A stretch of DNA of 15,817 nucleotides. Origin: CAZJZH01 sp964550465 (GTDB taxonomy: Bacteria > Patescibacteriota > Patescibacteriia > JACRDY01). Location of the stretch: NCBI GenBank assembly GCA_964550465.1, contig CAZJZH010000020.1, positions 1 through 15,817 on the forward strand. Direction: 5' to 3'. The position numbers and the translations under genes were made by a program. Positions within the stretch are counted from its first letter, which is position 1; each line of letters opens with the position of its first letter. Of this stretch, positions 7,163-12,864 are shown one piece after another. The notes under the pieces were generated by a model. The model made no database searches and was not told the origin of the DNA. It worked only from the letters and a program-made list of their open reading frames with translations.

Positions 7163-7263
7163 GTATTTTTCCACAGGCAGAGTGTCACAGCCTGAAATAC
7201 AACAAAAAACGACACTCAGAAAAGTCGCCTAGTTACGGCAAAAAATCGGCCACTGCTAAAAAC
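7141..7263. other. Gene-free spacer before the nrdR promoter
   Basis: AT-rich, with no supported gene. It contains one loose inverted repeat (GAGTGTC and GACACTC, 24-nt loop, near 7180-7217) and a single DnaA-box-like TTTTCCACA. Neither is convincing by itself. Confidence 0.4.
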
Positions 7264-7291
7264 TTGACTTTACTATATATAGTGGTACAAT
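7264..7291 (+). promoter_or_regulatory. Sigma70-type promoter of the nrdR operon
   Basis: TTGACT (7264-7269), a 16-nt spacer, then TACAAT (7286-7291) preceded by TG at 7283-7284, giving an extended -10. Initiation is expected near 7298, which leaves a 159-nt leader before nrdR. The spacer is almost entirely the palindrome of the first NrdR-like box. Confidence 0.75.
7270..7285 (+). promoter_or_regulatory. NrdR-box-like operator 1
   Basis: The 16-bp site centres on the perfect palindrome ACTATATATAGT and matches the published NrdR-box pattern (acaCwAtATaTwGtgt) at 13 of 16 positions, with the whole central CwATATATwG core intact. It occupies the spacer between -35 and -10, so a bound repressor would block RNA polymerase. 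Confidence 0.72.
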
Positions 7292-7297
7292 GTAAGT

Positions 7298-7456
7298 AGA
7301 AACACAACATATTGTGATCAATGCAGAGCACCCATATTTTGTGACACCAGCTGAGCGCTATATTGGCTCAGGTATGGCGTTATAGGGGGCTTTTTCCGTT
7401 CAGGGCCGCTAACGGCCTGAGATGATAGCACTTGTTTATACTAAGTAACTGCCAGT
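7298..7456 (+). other. 159-nt structured leader of nrdR
   Basis: Beyond operator 2 the leader holds two stem-loops. CTGAGC (7351-7356) pairs with GCTCAG (7366-7371). At 7400-7420 TCAGGGCCG pairs with CGGCCTGA around a CTAA loop, with one bulged G. A GC-then-T5 stretch lies at 7385-7395 without a clean stem before it. I do not recognise a riboswitch class; in particular no cobalamin-box sequence was found. Confidence 0.35.
7302..7317 (+). promoter_or_regulatory. NrdR-box-like operator 2
   Basis: ACACAACATATTGTGA matches the NrdR-box pattern at 14 of 16 positions. Its start is exactly 32 bp from box 1, about three helical turns, which is the spacing known for paired NrdR boxes. It lies just after the predicted transcription start. 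Confidence 0.72.
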
Positions 7457-7939
7457 ATGAAATGCCCGGCCTGTAGCCACCCTGATACCCGCGTGATTGA
7501 TTCGCGCACCGGTATTGATGATATGTCCATCCGCCGCCGCCGGGAGTGCCTTAAGTGTGACTTTCGTTTTTCGACCAATGAGCAGGTGGAAATCTTGGGG
7601 CTGACAGTGGTCAAGCGCAGTGGTGATAAAGAAAGTTACGACAAAGAAAAAATCGAGCACGGCTTACGGCGAGCGCTGGAGAAGCGGCCAATTGATCAAG
7701 AGCAATTTCAAAAATTACTGACCCGGATTGAGCGGGATATCCAAGTCAAGGCCAAGGGCGGCGAAATTACCAGTACCCAGATTGGTCAAATTATTATGCA
7801 GTCGCTGCGACGGGTCGATAAAGTGGGCTACATTCGTTTCGCCTCGGTCTACCAGGCCTTTGATGATCCGGAGGCATTTCAGGGAGCAGTTGATGAGCTA
7901 CTGACCACCAAAAAAAAGACTACCAAGTCAAAAAAATAA
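7457..7939 (+). CDS. nrdR: Transcriptional repressor NrdR
   Basis: 160 residues, standard for NrdR. The N-terminal zinc ribbon has Cys3, Cys6, Cys31 and Cys34, with the family stretch VIDSR before SIRRRRECLKC. The ATP-cone domain follows from about residue 46 (VVKRSGDKESYDKEKI) to about 140 (YIRFASVYQAFDDPEAF). A Lys-rich tail (TTKKKTTKSKK) ends the protein. NrdR senses ATP/dATP through the cone and represses ribonucleotide reductase genes by binding paired NrdR boxes. Two such sites lie in its own promoter, so it probably represses itself and the genes downstream. No reductase gene is in the window. The ATP-cone gene begins 29 nt downstream. Confidence 0.96.
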   Translation: MKCPACSHPDTRVIDSRTGIDDMSIRRRRECLKCDFRFSTNEQVEILGLTVVKRSGDKESYDKEKIEHGLRRALEKRPIDQEQFQKLLTRIERDIQVKAKGGEITSTQIGQIIMQSLRRVDKVGYIRFASVYQAFDDPEAFQGAVDELLTTKKKTTKSKK

Positions 7940-7968
7940 TCAAAAAACTAAAATTAAAACAAAACCAT

Positions 7969-8304
7969 ATGACTACAGACAACACAGCCATGCACGTGGT
8001 TAAGCGCAATGGCGAAATCGAACCATACGCGCCAGAAAAGATTACCTATACCATCATGAAGGCCATGGAGACTGTCCGGCAGCTTGATGCTACGCTGGCC
8101 GAGACTATTACTGCGGCAGTGACCGGACAGATACGGAGTCAATACCAGTCACAGTCACCACCAACGGTTGATACGATCAAAGACGTGGTAGCGCAGCAGT
8201 TAGTAGCGCATGATCAACTGAAAGTAGCTAAGGTCTATTTGCTCTACCGTGAAGAGCATCGTCGGGAACAGGAGTTTCAGGCTATGCTGGCATTAGTTAG
8301 TTAG
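7969..8304 (+). CDS. Free-standing ATP-cone domain protein
   Basis: 111 residues that are almost wholly one ATP-cone: VVKRNGEIEPYAPEKI at 10-25, a helical middle, then LKVAKVYLLYREEHRREQEF at about 84-103. That end is exactly like the cone of ribonucleotide reductases just before the catalytic barrel, but here a stop (TAG 8302-8304) follows and no reductase sequence continues. ATP-cones bind ATP or dATP as an allosteric switch. Standing next to nrdR and downstream of the NrdR-like boxes, it could be a trans-acting nucleotide sensor for a cone-less reductase, a partner of NrdR, or the remnant of a split reductase gene. The intact reading frame and clean operon position argue against decay. Function is inferred. 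Confidence 0.85.
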   Translation: MTTDNTAMHVVKRNGEIEPYAPEKITYTIMKAMETVRQLDATLAETITAAVTGQIRSQYQSQSPPTVDTIKDVVAQQLVAHDQLKVAKVYLLYREEHRREQEFQAMLALVS

Positions 8305-8310
8305 TATTTG

Positions 8311-8556
8311 ATGAATCAAGAAGACATCGCTGCCGGTCTGCGGCAGCAACAACAGAGTATTGAACAACTGCAGGTGGCGGTCAAAAAAATGGAGCGCCAC
8401 CTGTTGATTATGCGTATCATGAATACGGTCCGCTTTATTATCATCCTCATCCCGATTATCCTGGCAGTTATTTATTTACCACCAGTGGTTGAAGATATGC
8501 TACGGCAGTGGGGCGCCGTGCAGCCAATATTAGAGGTGGGTAATCCGTTGCAGTAA
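8311..8556 (+). CDS. Small membrane protein with N-terminal coiled coil
   Basis: 81 residues from ATG 8311 (a TTG three bases earlier is less likely). Residues 2-33 are rich in Gln, Glu and Lys with heptad-like hydrophobics (GLRQQQQSIEQLQVAVKKMERHL), suggesting a short coiled coil. One hydrophobic helix follows at about 41-61 (VRFIIILIPIILAVIYLPPVV), and a short tail comes last. The topology is probably a cytosolic coiled coil with one membrane anchor. I do not recognise a family. It lies 6 nt after the ATP-cone gene, and its stop overlaps the next start by one base (TAATG), so it is translated with its neighbours. Confidence 0.7.
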   Translation: MNQEDIAAGLRQQQQSIEQLQVAVKKMERHLLIMRIMNTVRFIIILIPIILAVIYLPPVVEDMLRQWGAVQPILEVGNPLQ

Positions 8557-8879
8557 TGACTACGTTCACTGAGCGTGTCTATACTGTGGTGCGACGAGTA
8601 CCGGCTGGGCGGGTCACTACCTATGGCGCGGTGGCGGCAGCGGCTGGGCGACCGGGAGCAGCCCGAGCAGTTGGCACAGCCATGAAGCGTAATCCACTGA
8701 CATTTTTAGATCAAGCTGACGGCACGGTGTTAACACCGTGCCATCGTGTTATTCGGGCTGACGGTGCGGTGGGGGGATTTAATGGGGGAGAGCCGGAGAA
8801 GGAGCGGTTGCTGATGGCGGAGGGGGTGGAAGTGGTGGAGGGGAAGGTGGATTTGAAAAAATATCAGTTTCATTTTTAA
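8556..8879 (+). CDS. O6-methylguanine-DNA methyltransferase, single-domain form
   Basis: 107 residues, only the C-terminal catalytic domain of the MGMT/Ogt family, without the usual N-terminal domain. The helix-turn-helix region RVPAGRVTTYGAVAAAAG is at 14-31 and RAVGTAMKRNP at 37-47. The active-site PCHRVI motif has Cys62 present. That separates it from alkyltransferase-like proteins, which carry Trp there. GAVGGFNGGEPEKERLL (70-86) closes the site. It would remove alkyl groups from O6 of guanine in DNA by one-way transfer to Cys62. The start overlaps the preceding stop by one base, so it belongs to the nrdR operon. This is consistent with a nucleotide/DNA-maintenance theme. Confidence 0.9.
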   Translation: MTTFTERVYTVVRRVPAGRVTTYGAVAAAAGRPGAARAVGTAMKRNPLTFLDQADGTVLTPCHRVIRADGAVGGFNGGEPEKERLLMAEGVEVVEGKVDLKKYQFHF

Positions 8880-8937
8880 TAACCATTCCATTCTCTTAAA
8901 GCTATAAAAGAATATCTTTTTCACAGTGCTCTGGGGT

Positions 8938-9074
8938 CCGGGGGGAGCATATCGCCCGAAGCTCGCCTCTGGGCGGGTAGCGCCGCGGGCGATTAGCAGA
9001 GCGGCGGCAGGGAGGCGAGCTGGGTCAGAGGCATCTGTAGGCGATAAATGCATCGGCGACCATGCTCCCCCCGG
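8938..9074. repeat. Four nested inverted repeats (137-nt palindromic element)
   Basis: The outer arms, 13 bp and perfect, are at 8938-8950 and 9062-9074 (CCGGGGGGAGCAT and its complement). Inside them are 8950-8956/9040-9046 (TATCGCC, 7 bp), 8960-8969/9012-9021 (AGCTCGCCTC, 10 bp) and 8981-8986/9001-9006 (CGCCGC, 6 bp). All four nest in order, so the segment can fold into one long interrupted hairpin on either strand. No target-site duplication adjoins the outer arms. Confidence 0.7.
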
Positions 9075-9082
9075 TGCTTTTG

Positions 9083-9142
9083 GCCACTTTTGGTATCAAA
9101 AGTGGCGAAAGGAAAGCCTTAGCATCAAAAGCGGTGAAAGAA
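9083..9142. repeat. Perfect 10-bp hairpin plus a diverged direct repeat
   Basis: GCCACTTTTG (9083-9092) and CAAAAGTGGC (9097-9106) pair around GTAT. The sequence ATCAAAAGTGGCGAAAGGA (9095-9113) recurs at 9124-9142 as ATCAAAAGCGGTGAAAGAA, 29 nt later with few changes. No T-run follows on either strand, so it is not a standard terminator. Confidence 0.6.
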
Positions 9143-9176
9143 TAGGATTTTAGTATCTTTTTTCCCATATTTCCGC

Positions 9177-9182
9177 TACAAT
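9177..9182 (+). promoter_or_regulatory. Possible -10 box of prfB
   Basis: TACAAT ends 9 nt before the prfB ATG, predicting initiation near 9189 and an essentially leaderless mRNA. No convincing -35 box exists around 9153-9160, so confidence is low. Confidence 0.3.
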
Positions 9183-9191
9183 AACCCCACT

Positions 9192-10304
9192 ATGAAAGAA
9201 GCGGAATTAGTCAAAAAAGTTGAAGAATTACAGCAAAAAATCGCTCAAGCCCAGGAAATTATCGGCTTGCCGGCCATGATGACTGAAGCGGCTGATTTGG
9301 AAGCCAAAACCATGCAGCCGGATTTTTGGCAGGATCAGGACATGGCCAAGCAGGTCAGTCAGCGCTTAGCTGATCTGCAAAAAGATATCACTGCTTGGCA
9401 GCAGCTGGCGGATGACGCAGCGGCATTGGCAGAAATTGTTGGTGCTGACGCGGCTGACCAGTCAGTAGATGTACGGACTGAAGCTGAGCAGCAGTACGCC
9501 CAACTACTCAAACAATACGAGCAGCTGGAGTTCGCTGTTTTGTTTGCCGGACAGTATGACAAAGACAGTGCGCTTGTGGCTATCCATGCCGGTGCCGGTG
9601 GGGATGATGCCCAGGACTGGGCGGAGATGTTGTTGCGGATGGTGCTGCGGTTCTGTGAACAGAAAGGTTTTACCACTACTATCCTCGATCAATCATCCGG
9701 TACGCAGGCCGGCATTAAGAGCGTGGTGATCGAAGTGACTGGCCGTTACGCTTATGGCTGGCTGCAGTCCGAGCACGGTGTCCACCGCTTGGTGCGGATT
9801 TCACCCTTTGATGCAGAAAAGATGCGCCATACCTCGTTTGCCTTTATTGAAGTTATCCCTGAGCTGGGTGATGTGGGTAGTGTGGAGATTCAGGACGAAG
9901 ACTTGCGTATTGATGTCTTCCGGGCCGGTGGTCACGGTGGTCAGAGTGTTAATACTACCGATTCAGCCGTGCGGATTGTACACACGCCTACCGGTATTAC
10001 CGTTACTTGTCAAAATGAACGCAGTCAGCACCAGAACAAAGCCAAGGCTATGCAGATTCTGCAGTCGCGGTTGCAGCAGTATGTGGAAGCTGAGCAAGAA
10101 GAAGAGCGACAGCGGCTACGTGGTCAACTGACTGAAGCGGCTTGGGGTAATCAAGTCCGGTCATATGTCTTGCATCCCTACAAAATGGTCAAAGACCATC
10201 GGACTGATTATCAGACCAGTGATGTTGATGGGGTGTTGGATGGTGATTTAGAACCGTTTATTGAGGCGTTTTTGCGCCAGCAAGCGGAGCACAATAAAAA
10301 TTAA
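9192..10304 (+). CDS. prfB: Peptide chain release factor 2
   Basis: 370 residues, full length. An acidic coiled-coil N-terminus (about 1-100) leads into the codon-recognition domain. There the stop-codon-reading tripeptide is SPF at 204-206, which marks RF2 (UAA/UGA) rather than RF1 (PxT). The catalytic GGQ is at 249-251 within AGGHGGQSVN, and SAVRIVHTPTGI and QNERSQHQNK are conserved. It releases the peptide at UAA and UGA codons on the ribosome. The gene is one uninterrupted frame: the in-frame UGA and CUUUGA slippery site used for autoregulatory frameshifting in many bacteria are absent. UGA ends several genes in this window, which agrees with RF2 being needed. No Shine-Dalgarno is present. 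Confidence 0.97.
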   Translation: MKEAELVKKVEELQQKIAQAQEIIGLPAMMTEAADLEAKTMQPDFWQDQDMAKQVSQRLADLQKDITAWQQLADDAAALAEIVGADAADQSVDVRTEAEQQYAQLLKQYEQLEFAVLFAGQYDKDSALVAIHAGAGGDDAQDWAEMLLRMVLRFCEQKGFTTTILDQSSGTQAGIKSVVIEVTGRYAYGWLQSEHGVHRLVRISPFDAEKMRHTSFAFIEVIPELGDVGSVEIQDEDLRIDVFRAGGHGGQSVNTTDSAVRIVHTPTGITVTCQNERSQHQNKAKAMQILQSRLQQYVEAEQEEERQRLRGQLTEAAWGNQVRSYVLHPYKMVKDHRTDYQTSDVDGVLDGDLEPFIEAFLRQQAEHNKN

Positions 10305-10359
10305 TAATGCATACTGCATAATTATTCATTAAGCATTATGCATTATTAATTATTCATTA
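10299..10359. repeat. AT-rich palindrome and direct repeats after prfB
   Basis: A 15-bp perfect inverted repeat (10299-10313 and 10337-10351, core TTAATAATGCATA) begins at the prfB stop codon. A 13-bp direct repeat, TAATTATTCATTA, occurs at 10319-10331 and 10347-10359, 28 nt apart. An alternative inner stem is GCATAAT/ATTATGC (10316-10322/10335-10341). It fills almost the whole prfB-tsaC gap and may act as an mRNA 3'-end structure. Confidence 0.65.
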
Positions 10360-10374
10360 CTGGGTGGTGTCGTT

Positions 10375-10947
10375 ATGATGGAGCGATTAGATAACAATCA
10401 AGCAGGTATTATGGTTGCTGCCACGGTGATAGCAAACGGCGGGGTGATAGTTTATCCCACTGATACCGCTTACGCCCTCGGTGGCTGTTTTGATGACCGG
10501 GCAGTTATTGATGAGATTTTAGCTATCAAAGGCCGGACAGATCAAAAATTCACCCTGATTTGCACTGATGAAACCCAAGTTAAACGCTTTTTTGCCTGGA
10601 CAGAGGAGCAGCATGAGGTAGCTCAGCAGTATTGGCCGGGGCCACTGTCAGTGGCGGTTGATGACCACTACGCGGTGCGCGTGCCGGACAGCGCGGCGGC
10701 ACGACAGTTAGCAGCAGCAGTTGGTCAGCCGTTAATTGCTACCTCAGCTAATATTTCAGGTCAACCAACGCTGTACAGCGCTGCTGAGGTCATAGCTCAG
10801 TTTGCTGATCAACAGCACCAGCCGGCGGCTATTATCGATGCGGGTCAATTGCCGCAGACCATGGTATCGACCTTAGTCAAGGTGCACGATGGTAAAATAG
10901 TAGTGCTACGGGAAGGAGCAGTGCAATTACCAATTACTAATGACTAA
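10375..10947 (+). CDS. tsaC: Threonylcarbamoyl-AMP synthase (TsaC/YrdC/Sua5 family)
   Basis: 190 residues, one YrdC domain (TsaC length, without the Sua5 extension). GGVIVYPTDTAYALGG is at 22-37, KGR at 52-54, PGPLSVAV at 88-95, the RVPD motif at 102-105 and ATSANISG at 122-129. The closing STLVKVHDGKIVVLREG strand is typical. The enzyme condenses threonine, bicarbonate and ATP into threonylcarbamoyl-AMP, the first step of t6A37 modification of ANN-decoding tRNAs; TsaD and its partners are not in the window. ATGs at 10375 and 10378 are both possible. A GGTGG stretch about 9 nt upstream is among the few Shine-Dalgarno-like sites seen before a conserved gene here. It lies 12 nt before rsmA, so both are probably co-transcribed. 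Confidence 0.93.
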   Translation: MMERLDNNQAGIMVAATVIANGGVIVYPTDTAYALGGCFDDRAVIDEILAIKGRTDQKFTLICTDETQVKRFFAWTEEQHEVAQQYWPGPLSVAVDDHYAVRVPDSAAARQLAAAVGQPLIATSANISGQPTLYSAAEVIAQFADQQHQPAAIIDAGQLPQTMVSTLVKVHDGKIVVLREGAVQLPITND

Positions 10948-10956
10948 TTAGTAATT
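10932..10956. repeat. AT-rich stem-loop spanning the tsaC stop codon
   Basis: AATTACTAAT (10932-10941) pairs perfectly with ATTAGTAATT (10947-10956) around GACTA. The structure covers the tsaC stop and ends 3 nt before the rsmA ATG, so it could affect coupling or 3'-end stability. It lacks a T-run. Confidence 0.5.
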
Positions 10957-10959
10957 TCT

Positions 10960-11814
10960 ATGTATGTTGAGCTGACAAACAAACATACTGTTACCCAGAT
11001 ATTAAAAGATCGGGGTTTGACTGCCAAGAAATACCATAGTCAGCATTTTTTGGTTGATTCGTTAGACCTGGATATGATCATCGAGGCGACTGACTTGACC
11101 GCTGACAGTGCGGTGCTAGAGATTGGTCCGGGCTTAGGCGTGTTGACCCAGCGACTGGCTGAGGTGGCAGGTAAGGTAGTCTCTGTAGAAAAGGATGCCG
11201 CCATGGTCAGCCTGGCCCGGCAGCACACCGCTCAGTACGATAACGTCACTATCGTCCACGGTGATATTCTCGATATGCCCAACAGCCAGCTAGCAGAACT
11301 ACTAGGGGCCAAGCAGTATGTGGTGGTAGCCAATGTGCCGTACCTTATCACCAACGTCCTCTTTCGCAAGTTTTTAACGCAATCACCCAAGCCACAGGCC
11401 CTGACCTGGCTGGTGCAAAAAGAGGTGGCCCAGCGAGCGGCCGCGCCGGTGGGTAAGATGAGCTTGCTAGCCGTATCAGTCCAGTTGTATGGCCAGCCTG
11501 AGGTGATTGGTATAGTGCCAGCAGATCACTTTGTGCCGGCGCCAAAGGTGGATTCTGCGGTAATTTCAGTCAAAAATATCCAGGAATATAGCGATATTGA
11601 CGCTGCGACTGGCGTTGATGAGAAGGCGCTGTGGCGGATGATCAAAATAGGCTTTGCTGCGCCACGCAAAACGTTAGTCAATAACCTGTCAGCCGGCTTG
11701 CAGCTACCAAAAAGTGAGGTGACAGACAGCCTGCAGCAGCTGGAAATCTTACCCACTGCCCGGCCACAGGAATTAGCTGTGGAACAGTGGATAGCATTGG
11801 TAAAAAATCTTTGA
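10960..11814 (+). CDS. rsmA: 16S rRNA adenine dimethyltransferase RsmA (KsgA)
   Basis: 284 residues, normal for the family. The N-terminal YHSQHFL (25-31) is the FxxxQNFL-type motif. EIGPGLG (54-60) binds S-adenosylmethionine, followed by VEKD (77-79 acidic loop) and HGDI (100-103). The catalytic motif IV is NVPY at 125-128, a conservative change from the usual NLPY/NIPY. The C-terminal FAAPRKTLVNNL matches the helical RNA-binding domain. The enzyme dimethylates the two adjacent adenines of the 3'-terminal hairpin loop of 16S rRNA late in 30S assembly. It follows tsaC by 12 nt. Its TGA stop at 11812-11814 is shared with the -35 box of the next promoter. Confidence 0.95.
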   Translation: MYVELTNKHTVTQILKDRGLTAKKYHSQHFLVDSLDLDMIIEATDLTADSAVLEIGPGLGVLTQRLAEVAGKVVSVEKDAAMVSLARQHTAQYDNVTIVHGDILDMPNSQLAELLGAKQYVVVANVPYLITNVLFRKFLTQSPKPQALTWLVQKEVAQRAAAPVGKMSLLAVSVQLYGQPEVIGIVPADHFVPAPKVDSAVISVKNIQEYSDIDAATGVDEKALWRMIKIGFAAPRKTLVNNLSAGLQLPKSEVTDSLQQLEILPTARPQELAVEQWIALVKNL

Positions 11815-11839
11815 CCACATCGTCTAAATTTTGTATAAT
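11811..11839 (+). promoter_or_regulatory. Sigma70-type promoter of the surface-protein pair
   Basis: TTGACC (11811-11816), a spacer of exactly 17 nt, then TATAAT (11834-11839), a near-perfect consensus. Initiation is expected near 11846. The -35 box overlaps the rsmA stop codon. The box also shows that the in-frame TTG at 11831 cannot be the start of the following protein. Confidence 0.8.
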
Positions 11840-11893
11840 TTGAGTATTAGTGCGGTAGTTTCAGGATTGACCTGCCGACACCTTTTGCCGTAT

Positions 11894-12856
11894 ATGCCAC
11901 GACGATTTTCTGAAGATAGTGCAGTCACTACTGATGGTCTGTCTGACGATCAGTTTGATCAGGTGCCAGTCGGTCGTGACTTGACGCAGCGGCCAACCAC
12001 TGAGGGGAAGCGTGGACCGATTGTCTTGGCCACAGCGGTGGGGGTATTGATCCTCGGTCTCAGTATTTGGCAGTTGGCACATAATGTCACAGAGCCCTTT
12101 CAGCCATCCGAAGAACTATTGGCGGTGGACTTGAGTGATATTTTAGGTGGCGATGAGACAGCTCAGTTGATTGACTCGACCGATACGGACGGAGATGGTC
12201 TGTCTGACGCGGTGGAGCAGCAAATTTACAAAACCAGTATCTACCTGACGGACAGTGACTCTGACGGCTTGAGTGATAACCAGGAAGTCCAGGCCGGTAA
12301 GGACCCACTCTGTCCGGAGGGTAGTCAGTGTCAAAACTTTGACTACTACGCTGAGTCAACTACAGAGACTAGCCCCTTTGGCCAAGTCTTTGCCTTTCAG
12401 GAACAGACCAGCCAGCGGGATAATCTACAAGACATTCCCCTCTACCAGCTAGCGGCTCAGACAGACATCGACCCGACTGAGTTGCGCCAAGTGCTGCTGG
12501 AATCCGGCTTTAGCCCATCAGTGCTGGAGCAGTACGGGGACGCTGAACTGGTAGCTACATTTCAAGAAGCAGTCCAGGGCGGTATTGACCCAGAATCACT
12601 GGCAGCAGCAGAAGATATCCCACTGGAGATTGGTCAAGATCTGACGCCAGAGCAACAGGAAGCCTTTGTGGCAGAGATCAATGCTATGGATGGCCAGCAG
12701 TTGCGAGCATTACTGGCTAGTAGTGGCGTTAACCCACAGTTACTAGAAGGTAAAGACGATGAGCTCCTACGGCAATTCTTGTTCCAGGCCATTGCCTTGG
12801 ATACTGGTCAGGTACCAGTCAATCAGGGTGCGAACATTGATCCGGTCAGCAATTAG
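11894..12856 (+). CDS. Membrane-anchored thrombospondin type-3-like calcium-repeat protein
   Basis: 320 residues from ATG 11894. Upstream in-frame codons as far as 11831 overlap the promoter, so they are excluded. A polar cytosolic N-terminus (1-40, ending TTEGKR) precedes one membrane helix at 43-62. The outer part then carries two calcium-binding repeats at 96-138, DTDGDGLSDAVE and DSDSDGLSDNQEV with AGKDP, a type-3 thrombospondin pattern common in Patescibacteria surface proteins. Cys140 and Cys146 flank their end. A duplicated helical unit follows at about 196-227 and 269-300, sharing LR..L..SG..P..LE. The protein probably sits on the outside of the membrane. It shares its promoter with the giant cysteine-rich gene 8 nt downstream, suggesting a joint surface structure. 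The specific function is unknown. Confidence 0.8.
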   Translation: MPRRFSEDSAVTTDGLSDDQFDQVPVGRDLTQRPTTEGKRGPIVLATAVGVLILGLSIWQLAHNVTEPFQPSEELLAVDLSDILGGDETAQLIDSTDTDGDGLSDAVEQQIYKTSIYLTDSDSDGLSDNQEVQAGKDPLCPEGSQCQNFDYYAESTTETSPFGQVFAFQEQTSQRDNLQDIPLYQLAAQTDIDPTELRQVLLESGFSPSVLEQYGDAELVATFQEAVQGGIDPESLAAAEDIPLEIGQDLTPEQQEAFVAEINAMDGQQLRALLASSGVNPQLLEGKDDELLRQFLFQAIALDTGQVPVNQGANIDPVSN

Positions 12857-12864
12857 ATTAGTGG

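Larger units (their letters stand above)
8880..9191. other. Gene-free GC-rich element with nested inverted repeats
   Basis: The first ~50 nt are AT-rich, with a weak A/T hairpin at 8906-8920. From 8931 to about 9080 the sequence turns sharply GC-rich and palindromic. A perfect 10-bp hairpin and two similar direct repeats follow, then AT-rich sequence up to prfB. Open frames exist on both strands but look compositional. No tRNA or known RNA is recognised. Confidence 0.6.

Noticed and set aside
7168..7178. DnaA-box-like TTTTCCACA as a sign of a replication origin
   Set aside because: Only one copy, no dnaA or dnaN nearby and no cluster of boxes.
7078..7299. Plus-strand frame of 73 codons
   Set aside because: It runs straight through the nrdR promoter and the first operator, and its composition is not protein-like.
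6684..7456. RNase P RNA, tmRNA, SRP RNA, 5S rRNA or a tRNA in the gene-free region
   Set aside because: I looked on both strands for GAGGAAAGTCC and ACAGAA cores, a tag frame ending in ALAA, the SRP GGAA tip, the 5S CCGAACTC segment and TTCGA T-loops in a tRNA context; none fit. A covariance search could overturn this.
8556..8879. Alkyltransferase-like (ATL) protein lacking activity
   Set aside because: The active-site motif is PCHRV with Cys62 present; ATL proteins have Trp or another residue there.
8926..9078. GTGCT direct repeat as a target-site duplication of a mobile element
   Set aside because: The left copy (8926-8930) is 7 nt away from the inverted-repeat arm instead of next to it, and 5 bp is easily met by chance.
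8730..9153. Overlapping open frames on both strands across the GC-rich element
   Set aside because: They exist on both strands at once because of high GC and palindromes, and have no recognisable motif. The minus-strand one also overlaps the methyltransferase gene.
9192..9300. Programmed +1 frameshift in prfB
   Set aside because: The N-terminal region is one open frame with no in-frame TGA and no CTTTGA slippery site.
11831..11893. TTG start adding 21 residues to the calcium-repeat protein
   Set aside because: The TTG overlaps the TATAAT box of a consensus-like promoter, so it lies upstream of the transcript start.
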